A DNA stretch of 64,000 nt from JANWWM01 sp046292465. Its GTDB lineage: Bacteria; Bacteroidota; Chlorobiia; Chlorobiales; Thermochlorobacteraceae. The stretch covers positions 186,001-250,000 of the forward strand of contig JBKBRB010000002.1 of assembly GCA_046292465.1 (NCBI GenBank). The letters run 5' to 3'. The notes beneath the pieces were generated by a model, which saw only the letters and a program-made list of their open reading frames with translations, did not search any database and was not told where the DNA came from. The position numbers were made by a program, and so were the translations under genes. Positions 43,601-50,655 of the stretch are shown here, in pieces; positions within the stretch are counted from its first letter, which is position 1, and every line of letters begins with the position of its first letter.

Positions 43601-46600
43601 CTCTTAAACGATACTTCACCCAGCGACGCACTTCTCGACTCGCCTGCTCTCGAGGCGCCATCGCAACTTTCATCTCAATCAGAACCATTGCGCTCGGAGG
43701 CGCCAACAGAAGCCGAACCCACATTGGAATTGCCCGATTTGGATTTCTCGTTCAGCACATCTACGCTTGATGACACACTTGCGCCTACAAACGAGACTGC
43801 GCTAAGTGAATCACAACCAGCCTCGACAGCCGATGACCTTGCATTTAGCGATACACTTTTGCTCGATGAGCCAACCAACGCCACCACACCCGCACAACCG
43901 GTCAATGAGCAATCCAATTCAGCATCGTTTTCCGATTTTCTACATCAAGAATCATATGAAAGCGAGCTTGTTCCGATTAGTGATTTTCAACTCGACGAAC
44001 TCCAACAAATCTTCCTAGACGAAGCACGTGAGTATTTGGAAAAATTGAACACGGACCTGCTCGAGCTCGACAAATTTGCTGGCACGGTTCAGCCCGAACT
44101 TGTCAACCGTGTTTTGCGCGGAGCGCACACGCTCAAAGGTTCAGCGGCGATGGTGAATTTGCACAACATTCGAGATTTGGCACACAAGATGGAAGACTGC
44201 CTGCAAGTTGTGCGCGATAACAACCTCAAAGTGCCTCGCCCGCTTCTCGATGTCTGTTTCAAATCGCTTGACGCCATGGGGGTGATGGTTGAGAACTTCC
44301 GACGTGTAGGCGAAGACCGCTTCACAAAAGCGCAACCGTTGATGGATTTGTTTATCGACTACACCAAGCAACTTCAGGAAACTGGTGAGATTAAAGCCAC
44401 GAACCTAACCGCAGCCGCACCTGCCGCTGAAATTGCAGAAACAGAAACTGACTTTCAACTCTCCGAAATTCAACAAGCCTTCTTGGAAGAAGCGAACGAG
44501 TATCTGGACAAACTCAATGCCGATATGCTCGAGCTCGACAAACTTGCAGGCACGGTTCAGCCCGAACTTGTCAATCGTGTTTTGCGCGGAGCGCACACGC
44601 TCAAAGGCTCAGCGGCGATGACCAACCTGAAGAATATCAGCGAACTTGCGCATAAAATGGAAGACTGCCTGCAAGTTGTGCGCGATAAGAACCTCAAAGT
44701 GCCTCGTCCGCTGCTAGATATTCTCTTCAAGTCGTTCGACGCCATCAGCGTCATGCTCAAAAAGTTCAGAAGCACAGGCAAAGATGAATTCGATGTATCG
44801 CGCTATGTTTCAATTTTGAAGGAGTATATGGCGCAACTTCAACAGACCGGCGAAATCAAGACGCCTCTATCGCTCGACACACAGCCGACGCCAGCTGCGC
44901 CCACGCTCAAAACCTTTGCCGAAGAATACGCTCGTGTTGACATTCGCTCGCTTAACAACCTCATTAACATGTCGGCAGAACTTGTTATCTCACGCAATCG
45001 CCTCATCAATGAACTTGCAGGCATTACACGCCTGATTAGCAAGTTCGCGAAAGAGCGTAACCATCTTGCCCAAGTCAATAAAAAAATTCTGACGACGATT
45101 CAGAAAAACGCCGGCGAACGCGCTGACACCCATGCAGGGTTTAGCGATATTCTCAAAGAGTTTTCTGAAACGGAATTCGACCGATTTAGCGACCTTGACA
45201 TCATCTCGCGCGATGTCCGCTCCGCTATGCTCAACCTTGACGAAACGATTAACGAACTGCGCAATTTGAGTTCGGTTCTCAGTCAAAACGTCACCAAAGT
45301 GAGTAGCATTGCTAACGATTTGAACCGCGAAATTGTCGGCATGCGCATGGTGCCGATGCGCCAAATGTATACACGCTTCCAACGCAGTTTCCGCGACATT
45401 GCCAAAGCAGAAGGTAAGGAAATTAACCTCATTACTGAAGGTGAAGACACCAAGATGGACAAAAGCGTGATGGAAGAAATTGTCGAGCCCGTTCTGCACA
45501 TGGTTCGCAACGCGATTGGACACGGAATTGAAACGCCCGACGTTCGTATTGCGCATGGAAAACCCCCAACCGGCAACCTTTACTTGCGAGCCTACCAAAA
45601 AGGAAGCCGAATCATCTTGGAAGTTGAGGACGATGGCGCAGGCATTCCGATTGATAAGGTCAAAGCCAAAGCCGTCCGACAAGGTCTCCTTTCGCAAGAA
45701 GAAGCCGACGCAATGCCTGCAAACAAAGCCACCGAACTTATTTTCTTGCCCGGCTTTAGCACGGCTGAAAAAATTACTTCTCTTTCTGGACGTGGCGTCG
45801 GAATGGACGTGGTCAAAAATACAATTCACCAACTCAAAGGCACTGTTACGGTTGAAACGCGCGAAGGCAAAGGCACAAAGTTTACCATTTCACTTCCCAT
45901 CACGCTTGCAATTAGCCAAGCCCTGCTCGTCAGCGCCGGCGACCACATCTACGCCATTCCCCTCGAACTAGTCCTTGAAACCTTAGCAGTCTCATCGGAC
46001 TATCTGACGACCGACGAAGATGGCAACAAGACGATTTCCATTCGCGGCGAAGCATATGAGTTTCGCTATCTCAACGAACTTTTAGGTTACAGCACCGAGC
46101 CGCTTGAATACAAAACGATACATTCCGTCGTCGTAATTGGACTTGACGAACGCAAAGTCGCTGTCGCCGTTGAAAAGTTGATTGGAAAAGAAGAAATCGT
46201 TGTCAAATCGCTCGGACGACATTTGCGCAACGTGCGCGGTATTATCGGCGCAACGATTCTGGGCGACGGTCAAGTCGTCATTATTTTGGATATTGAGTAT
46301 CTTTTACGCCCGATTGGCGAGCGAGGCGAAGAGGTGCGCATTCAAGCCCTTCCAGCGCCCGAAGCCGAGCCCGAAGAAATTCAACCGACGATTACCAAAC
46401 GCAAGCGCAAAGGCGCCAAAATTACCGTGCTTCACGCTGACGACTCGCCGAGCGTGCGAAAATATGTGCAATCAGTCTTGAAAGGTGCTAACATGGAAGT
46501 CATTTCTGCTGATGATGGTCTGAATGCTCTCAATCGTTTGACACAGCCTAATGCCAACATCGACCTCATCGTCAGCGACCTTGAAATGCCTCGCATGAAC

Positions 46601-46786
46601 GGTTTTGAATTCGTTACAGAGGTGCGTAAAATGGACGCTTACAAAGACATTCCATTTATCATCGTTACCGCGCGTGCTGGCGATAAGCACCGACGCACAG
46701 GCTTGGAATTAGGTGCAAATGCGTTTCTCAACAAACCCTTTGACCCATCTCAACTGATTGAAACCATAGAAAGCTACATTGCTTAA
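40616..46786 (+). CDS. Giant CheA-type hybrid histidine kinase with two HPt domains, CheW and receiver
   Basis: 2056 residues. Residues 30-690 hold up to four diverged helical repeats of about 80-100 residues (around 35-130, 244-345, 395-483 and 592-687). Residues 690-1125 are an acidic Ser/Asp/Glu/Thr/Pro-rich region with recurring DDLLL-type motifs. HPt domains carry phospho-acceptor His1171 and His1327 (RGAHTLKGSAAM in both). The dimerisation domain begins near 1441, and the ATPase has the N box at Asn1632 (RNAIGHGIE, with Gly1635 where CheA usually has Asp) and the G box SGRGVGMDV. A CheW-like domain spans about 1770-1900, and a receiver at 1940-2056 carries Asp1988 (IVSDLEMP). The architecture recalls PilL/ChpA/FrzE-type kinases. 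It should phosphorylate its own receiver and the response regulator downstream (inference). Confidence 0.92.
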   Translation: MTGSGISLGNAKTKHKFLRGTSRATLTPEVQANTTIKLFIADVSGRLKSHLKKHKSKHTKLFVSFFSRLSAEPAPIETLSSLHLDVFSDFLGFLESTKVKLASSNAEAVTETYQLLTKNLDSTADFLSQLLTTIENNESVLNVLRQYLSSDSPPKSSSKRYQETSPPQTQPLAQPSQASMFSSVEKTKTNGNIRVFRKGKRVIHYYKESVNSDLGFDLSFLASLSPTSMLTKDTHKPSPTIHISPALRAYFNMIASFSREIVAEKSYPSTIADALEKLAASSDVFSDLALFTSLPGIADFIEFSKTLNEESVKTLGEEIIRDIASHLCDSFVSQEAQSLIASYLSTPSDADVDSVLESLKPEPIPEEAPIPKLPLEKFTEEIALEGSTEPPTEADYIQFANSTLRKAERLLQARNASDASYNYLLNLLAQPDVLTAIAQSELPFFQNFAEFLGQSWVNQTPTATLLQHQDEIADAIVQALQERFPIEAESSPVLLEAEKALQDLEAHIEPIKNEEPSIPKLPDLSDFISEVEEAVPDEQSLHTAPTDLASGDVNHPLPDISEFVFENSSSDETAGSATDDSSLATAQDHTSAFDYTTCAANFLRQVILSLPNSASGLEAQSYLQSLLNAPDLLYALATSNQRNLVELASTLEQARLSNTPVDALTEPLSEAVGLVAGDLLQHFGSKSSLESPDDDDLTFTFSELVPLSSFKSNTPELDAVISLSEGESSFEIPSPSSTPEAPPTDVPTHAFHESLPQEDLHKENPVVDATPPDTQTTDTIDDLLLLDDSTLSLVEEPSAPTLDELKLDIPQPDDNLDFQADDLLLPEDDLLSETSSLSSTPSNEPLSEPFTEPLSDSSADLLSTSPTFDAPPSTEVAQPDSSVTFDNTLLTESTSELASPNAELELAESSEPAKIDDLPGLTETLDSTESVDTICELTFNDELLLDESGVGDTLDTPTSHQDLSQLSSLSDKVDAQNSDDLLFADTLDESLDTSMLLNDTSPSDALLDSPALEAPSQLSSQSEPLRSEAPTEAEPTLELPDLDFSFSTSTLDDTLAPTNETALSESQPASTADDLAFSDTLLLDEPTNATTPAQPVNEQSNSASFSDFLHQESYESELVPISDFQLDELQQIFLDEAREYLEKLNTDLLELDKFAGTVQPELVNRVLRGAHTLKGSAAMVNLHNIRDLAHKMEDCLQVVRDNNLKVPRPLLDVCFKSLDAMGVMVENFRRVGEDRFTKAQPLMDLFIDYTKQLQETGEIKATNLTAAAPAAEIAETETDFQLSEIQQAFLEEANEYLDKLNADMLELDKLAGTVQPELVNRVLRGAHTLKGSAAMTNLKNISELAHKMEDCLQVVRDKNLKVPRPLLDILFKSFDAISVMLKKFRSTGKDEFDVSRYVSILKEYMAQLQQTGEIKTPLSLDTQPTPAAPTLKTFAEEYARVDIRSLNNLINMSAELVISRNRLINELAGITRLISKFAKERNHLAQVNKKILTTIQKNAGERADTHAGFSDILKEFSETEFDRFSDLDIISRDVRSAMLNLDETINELRNLSSVLSQNVTKVSSIANDLNREIVGMRMVPMRQMYTRFQRSFRDIAKAEGKEINLITEGEDTKMDKSVMEEIVEPVLHMVRNAIGHGIETPDVRIAHGKPPTGNLYLRAYQKGSRIILEVEDDGAGIPIDKVKAKAVRQGLLSQEEADAMPANKATELIFLPGFSTAEKITSLSGRGVGMDVVKNTIHQLKGTVTVETREGKGTKFTISLPITLAISQALLVSAGDHIYAIPLELVLETLAVSSDYLTTDEDGNKTISIRGEAYEFRYLNELLGYSTEPLEYKTIHSVVVIGLDERKVAVAVEKLIGKEEIVVKSLGRHLRNVRGIIGATILGDGQVVIILDIEYLLRPIGERGEEVRIQALPAPEAEPEEIQPTITKRKRKGAKITVLHADDSPSVRKYVQSVLKGANMEVISADDGLNALNRLTQPNANIDLIVSDLEMPRMNGFEFVTEVRKMDAYKDIPFIIVTARAGDKHRRTGLELGANAFLNKPFDPSQLIETIESYIA
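43997..44764 (+). repeat. Tandem HPt-domain duplication inside the CheA gene
   Basis: Two copies of about 300 bp start at 43997 and 44465, a 468-bp (156-codon) period. The stretches 44081-44152 and 44549-44620 differ at only two of 72 positions, both in third codon positions. High identity also continues through the segment encoding KMEDCLQVVRD. The parts between are more diverged, pointing to recent duplication or gene conversion. Confidence 0.85.
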
Positions 46787-46806
46787 TCAAATTTTTTCTC
46801 AAAACT

Positions 46807-47955
46807 ATGCCTGCTACTACTCCACGCCGCGTGTTGGTCGTCGATGACGAACAAAACATCGCACTTGGTATCTTAAAGACGCTCGGACAATCTCCGATGT
46901 ATATTGCCAAACATGCGCCGAGCGGCGAAGCCGCCGTTGCTGAACTTGCTAAAACACCTTACGACTTGGTGATTACCGACATTCGCATGCCTGGCATGAG
47001 CGGCATTGATTTGCTTCGCCATATTCGCGCCAATCACGCCGATGTGGGTGTGATTATCATGACCGCATATGGCTCAACCCAAGTCCAAGAAGAAGCCTCA
47101 CGACGCGGCTCGCTCCTCTACATCGAAAAACCGTTTGATTTTGCACAAATGCAAGCCACCATTGAAGATTTCTTCAAACGCAAAGAAGAAGCTTCTACTA
47201 CTACCGAAAAGGAAAAAAGTGTTTCGGGCGTCATTCCCGGTCTTTCCTTGATGGATGTCATTCAAATGAACTGTCTCGCTCGCTTCACAGGCACACTTCA
47301 CATCAAAACCAGCAGCGGCGAGCAAGGCATCATTTGCTTTAACAAAGGCGAAATTACCCATTGCGAAACGGCAACCCGTTCAGGCAAAGATGCGTTTTTT
47401 GAAATTGTACAATGGCAAGGCGGAAGTTTCGATACGATTGAACAAATTCCACCGACCGTTACCATCGTTGAAAGTTGGGAGCAATTGATGATGGAAGCCG
47501 CCATGATGATGCCAGATACACCCGTCCAACAACAAGAACCCACAAAACCCAAAGTCGTTGCAAAAGCTCCAACGCCCAAAGTTGAACCTGCTCCTGCCGA
47601 TACCTCCAAAATGCTCGATCGTGTGATGGAAGCTGCAAAAGCAGAAGTTACCTTCATCGTCACCCACAATGGCTTTGTTATCGACAAGCGTATTGCTCAA
47701 ACTTCTAAAATCGACCTAAATAAATCGGGCGATGAAATCTCAAAACTTCTTCCAGGCATTTTCAGTGTTGCTAAAACGCTCAGTGCTGGCACGCTCAATG
47801 AAATCACTCTTCGCTTTGAGGGCAAAATCGCAATGATTCGCAATGTTGCTCAAAGCGATTTGCTTTTCATCGTCATTTCACCGTCTTCCGTTTCATCGGG
47901 CGACATCTTCAAAGCCATTGAACGCGAGTCTGAAAACATCAAGAAAATTTTGTAA
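46807..47955 (+). CDS. Receiver-PATAN (DUF4388) response regulator with roadblock-like tail
   Basis: 382 residues, 20 bp after the CheA gene. Receiver domain 5-125 with D13-D14, phospho-acceptor Asp58 (LVITDIRMPG) and the lysine of IEKPFD. A PATAN/DUF4388 domain at about 138-235 has IPGLSLMDVIQMN, FTGTLHIKTSSGE and GIICFNKGEITHCE. A proline/lysine linker at 236-272 leads to a C-terminal domain at 275-382 (VTFIVTHNGFVIDKRIAQ, LRFEGKIAMIRNVAQSDLLF) whose pattern resembles a roadblock/LC7 fold. PATAN response regulators act on type IV pilus motors in cyanobacteria. A roadblock tail could contact MglA directly (inference). Confidence 0.88.
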   Translation: MPATTPRRVLVVDDEQNIALGILKTLGQSPMYIAKHAPSGEAAVAELAKTPYDLVITDIRMPGMSGIDLLRHIRANHADVGVIIMTAYGSTQVQEEASRRGSLLYIEKPFDFAQMQATIEDFFKRKEEASTTTEKEKSVSGVIPGLSLMDVIQMNCLARFTGTLHIKTSSGEQGIICFNKGEITHCETATRSGKDAFFEIVQWQGGSFDTIEQIPPTVTIVESWEQLMMEAAMMMPDTPVQQQEPTKPKVVAKAPTPKVEPAPADTSKMLDRVMEAAKAEVTFIVTHNGFVIDKRIAQTSKIDLNKSGDEISKLLPGIFSVAKTLSAGTLNEITLRFEGKIAMIRNVAQSDLLFIVISPSSVSSGDIFKAIERESENIKKIL

Positions 47956-48023
47956 TCTTCGTTTCAAAATTGCACCTGTTTTTGTAATTTTGCCATCTCA
48001 TTTAGCGTTTAGTTAAGTCGTCA

Positions 48024-48392
48024 ATGCAAAATTTTAGCGATGTTACATCTCTGTTTCAAGACCTACCCTATGTTACAGGTGTTTTAGTGGTTGATGGAGA
48101 TGGTCTTACGCTCGCCGGCTCGTTAGGCGATAAAGCAACTATGGAAGCGTTCTCGCCAGTGTTTCATACACTCTTAAACGATATTTTCAAGCACTTTGCA
48201 ACGCTCGGTGAAACGACAAATCAAGTTTGTTTTGTTCAAGATTCACGCATCATCATCGCACAACCCGTTTATGATTTGATTCTTATTGTCTACGCGGAAA
48301 AACGCGGTCTTAATGATGCACTGCAATCTCGCTTTTTAAAAGCAGTCTCAATTTTACAGCGCATCGCTGCGCCCGATTTTTCAAACACTTAA
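48024..48392 (+). CDS. Roadblock/LC7 (MglB-like) protein
   Basis: 122 residues forming one roadblock domain: LPYVTGVLVVDGDGLTLAGS, then a helix with FSPVFHTLLNDIFKHFAT, then VCFVQDSRIIIAQPVYDLIL and a final helix. MglB-type roadblock dimers are the GTPase-activating partners of MglA and define cell polarity in Myxococcus and Thermus. The gene ends 17 bp before the MglA gene, the usual mglB-mglA arrangement. Confidence 0.88.
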   Translation: MQNFSDVTSLFQDLPYVTGVLVVDGDGLTLAGSLGDKATMEAFSPVFHTLLNDIFKHFATLGETTNQVCFVQDSRIIIAQPVYDLILIVYAEKRGLNDALQSRFLKAVSILQRIAAPDFSNT

Positions 48393-48409
48393 ACTCACAG
48401 GCATCAACA

Positions 48410-49117
48410 ATGGCGAACATCAACTATGCAAACAAAGAGATTATTATCAAGATTGTCTACTACGGACCTGGCATGAGCGGCAAAACCACTAACTTACAAG
48501 TTTTACATCAAATGGTTCCTAAAGATGCCGCAAGCCGAATGATTTCACTTGCGACCGAACAAGATCGCACGCTTTACTTCGACTTACTTCCGATTTCGCT
48601 CGGCTCAGTTAAGGGCTTCAACACCAAGTTCCAACTCTACACTGTTCCCGGTCAAGTTTATTACAACACAACACGCAAGCTCGTGCTCAACGGCGTCGAC
48701 GGTGTTGTGTTCGTTGCCGACTCACAGCAAGGCAAAATGCCTGAAAACAAAGAAAGCCTTGAAAACCTTCGCGAAAACTTAGCGGAATACGGCATCGATT
48801 TGAACACCTTCGCTGTTGTTATGCAATACAACAAGCGCGACCTTACGCCTGTGTATAGCATCGAGGAACTGCAGCGCGAACTCAATCCGATGGGTTTCCC
48901 ATATACGGAAGCTGTTGCTTTCAAAGGCCAAGGCTTGATGGAAACGCTGAAACTCATCAGCAAATTGACCCTTCAACGCATCGGAAGCAAATCGGGCGCA
49001 CAAGTGCAATACGCCGATGGCGGCACTGCCCCTGCACCGTCCACCGCGCCAGCACAACAAACTCAGCCTGCAACCAGCAGCGACTTCTTCAAGAACCTTC
49101 AAAACAAAATGAAGTAA
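48410..49117 (+). CDS. mglA: MglA-like Ras-family GTPase
   Basis: 235 residues. P loop GPGMSGKTT at 19-27, and intrinsic arginine at position 53 (EQDRTLYFD). The switch II motif is TVPGQ with Thr78 replacing the usual Ras aspartate and Gln82 as the catalytic glutamine, exactly as in known MglA proteins. The guanine-specificity motif is QYNKRDL near 140. MglA switches between GDP and GTP states to set the leading pole for type IV pili or gliding machinery. The C-terminal 35 residues are a low-complexity Ala/Pro/Thr/Gln tail ending in FFKNLQNKMK, longer than in Myxococcus MglA (195 residues). It is the last gene of the chemosensory cluster. Confidence 0.92.
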   Translation: MANINYANKEIIIKIVYYGPGMSGKTTNLQVLHQMVPKDAASRMISLATEQDRTLYFDLLPISLGSVKGFNTKFQLYTVPGQVYYNTTRKLVLNGVDGVVFVADSQQGKMPENKESLENLRENLAEYGIDLNTFAVVMQYNKRDLTPVYSIEELQRELNPMGFPYTEAVAFKGQGLMETLKLISKLTLQRIGSKSGAQVQYADGGTAPAPSTAPAQQTQPATSSDFFKNLQNKMK

Positions 49118-49147
49118 TCTTTCTTTTTAGGCATGGCAAAACTTGAA

Positions 49148-49170
49148 GGGCAGGCTTGAACCCCCTGCCC
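49148..49170. terminator. Probable bidirectional terminator between mglA and the LytM gene
   Basis: GGGCAGG (49148-49154) pairs with CCTGCCC (49164-49170) across a 9-nt loop, between two convergent genes. The following bases are only moderately T-rich (GTTCTTTATT), so efficiency is uncertain. Confidence 0.5.
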
Positions 49171-49221
49171 CGCTGTTCTTTATTCTCCTTCTCTAAACTC
49201 AAACTCGCCTACTCTTTCACG

Positions 49222-50505
49222 CTATTTTTGCGCGAGCCATAGTTCAGGGTCGTATTTATTGCGCCCGTGCCATACCTCAAAATGCACCAACCCACCACCT
49301 TGCGCCGATTTTCCCGCCAAGCCCAATGACTGCCCTGCCGACACGCTTTCGCCCTTGTTAACTTTCACTTCCGAAAGATTTGCATAAACTGTTAGGTATG
49401 CATTGGCATGACGCACAATCACAATGTTGCCGAACGTGGGCAGAAATCCTATTTGCGACACCACACCTTGCGCAACGGCGAAAACAGTTGTTCCAACTGA
49501 TGTTGAAATATCCACGCCGTTGTTGAACGTAACGATTTTCAATTCTTTGTTTTCACTTTCACCGAAGGTTTTAATAATTACGCCATCTTGAACAGGCCAA
49601 GGCAGTTTGCCTTTATATTTTTCAAAATCGCCTTTGATTTCGGAATAGGCAATCGGGTCGCTTATACTTGTGCTCTGCCCTGATTGCAATTTTGCCTTGC
49701 TTTCACGTGCACGTTGAATCGCTTCTTCTTCGGCGAAAAGCATTTTTTGAATTGCATCTTGCAAGGCTTTGGCTTGAGCTTGGCGTTGTGCGATTTGACT
49801 TTGCAAGCGTCGCTTATCTCTTCGCAACCTTGCAATCAACTTTTCGCGCTCCATGCGTCGCCCTTCCATCACTTTGGCTTGATAGCGTCGCTGTTCAAGC
49901 AGTTTTTCATTTTCAGCAAATCGAGCGTCGAGCTCGGCTTGAAGTTGAGCGATTTGCTCCTGCTTTTCGGCAATGTCTTGAATTTTAATTTTCCCTGCTT
50001 CTTCAAAGCGCTTGATGTATTCGGCACGAACAAGGGCTTGATTGAACGAACCAGACGAGAAGAGCACCTCTAAATCGCGTTTCACGCCGAATTTGTAAAT
50101 ACCGACGGCATAGCGCGCAAATGAATTTTTCATTTCTTCTAGTTCGCGCTTCGTCTCTTCTAATTCACGCTTGGTGCTGGCAATTTGTGCAGCGAGTTTT
50201 TTCTGACTGATTTCTGTTTGGCGAATGACTTCACGATGCAGTTGAATTTGGTTATCCAAATTTTCAAGCGCTTTCAGAGAGATTTTTTCTTCTTCATCGG
50301 CACTGCTTAATTCCCGTTCAAAGGCTTTAATCTGCCGCTCAATCGCTGCGATGTTCTTCTCAATCTCCTGACGCTCTTTGGTGAGTTGAGAAAGTTCAGC
50401 ATCACGCGTTTTGAACCTTCCTTTTTTGTTCTGCGCCAAAAGTTGCACGTCGTTTAAGAAAACAACAAGGCTAACCAAGAGAATGTAATGCCACTCTTGT
50501 TTCAT
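49222..50505 (-). CDS. EnvC-like LytM (M23) protein, degenerate active site
   Basis: 427 residues. Signal peptide (YILLVSLVVFLNDVQLLAQ), then a long coiled coil at about 30-265 (many Glu/Lys/Gln heptads), then a LytM domain at about 300-427. Active peptidases have HxxxD and HxH zinc motifs. Here the first is NNGVDIS (His replaced by Asn) and the second is LVHFEV (first His replaced by Leu). The protein therefore probably does not cut peptidoglycan itself. It should act like EnvC, activating an amidase during division (inference). It lies in the periplasm. The coiled-coil order and length are typical of this family. Confidence 0.87.
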   Translation of the reverse strand: MKQEWHYILLVSLVVFLNDVQLLAQNKKGRFKTRDAELSQLTKERQEIEKNIAAIERQIKAFERELSSADEEEKISLKALENLDNQIQLHREVIRQTEISQKKLAAQIASTKRELEETKRELEEMKNSFARYAVGIYKFGVKRDLEVLFSSGSFNQALVRAEYIKRFEEAGKIKIQDIAEKQEQIAQLQAELDARFAENEKLLEQRRYQAKVMEGRRMEREKLIARLRRDKRRLQSQIAQRQAQAKALQDAIQKMLFAEEEAIQRARESKAKLQSGQSTSISDPIAYSEIKGDFEKYKGKLPWPVQDGVIIKTFGESENKELKIVTFNNGVDISTSVGTTVFAVAQGVVSQIGFLPTFGNIVIVRHANAYLTVYANLSEVKVNKGESVSAGQSLGLAGKSAQGGGLVHFEVWHGRNKYDPELWLAQK

Positions 50506-50555
50506 CTGATATGTCGGCTTTTGAACATGTGTAAGTCTCAGACTTGCTTTTTGAT

Positions 50556-50587
50556 AATAAAAAAGGCTGAACGTTCTATTCAGCCTT
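50556..50587 (-). terminator. Terminator downstream of the TonB-like gene
   Basis: Perfect 9-bp stem AAGGCTGAA (50563-50571) and TTCAGCCTT (50579-50587) with a 7-nt loop. Read on the minus strand it is followed by TTTTATTATC. It lies about 70 bp after the TonB-like gene stop and ahead of the LytM gene. Confidence 0.85.
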
Positions 50588-50655
50588 GCAGATGTTTATC
50601 GTATTGGGTTTGCTGTGCCTATTGATGCAAGTTGCTGTTGCGTCATCAAAAAAAG

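Noticed and set aside
44990..45832. 280-codon antisense open frame over the CheA kinase domain
   Set aside because: Complement shadow of a strongly conserved coding region, with no similarity to a family.
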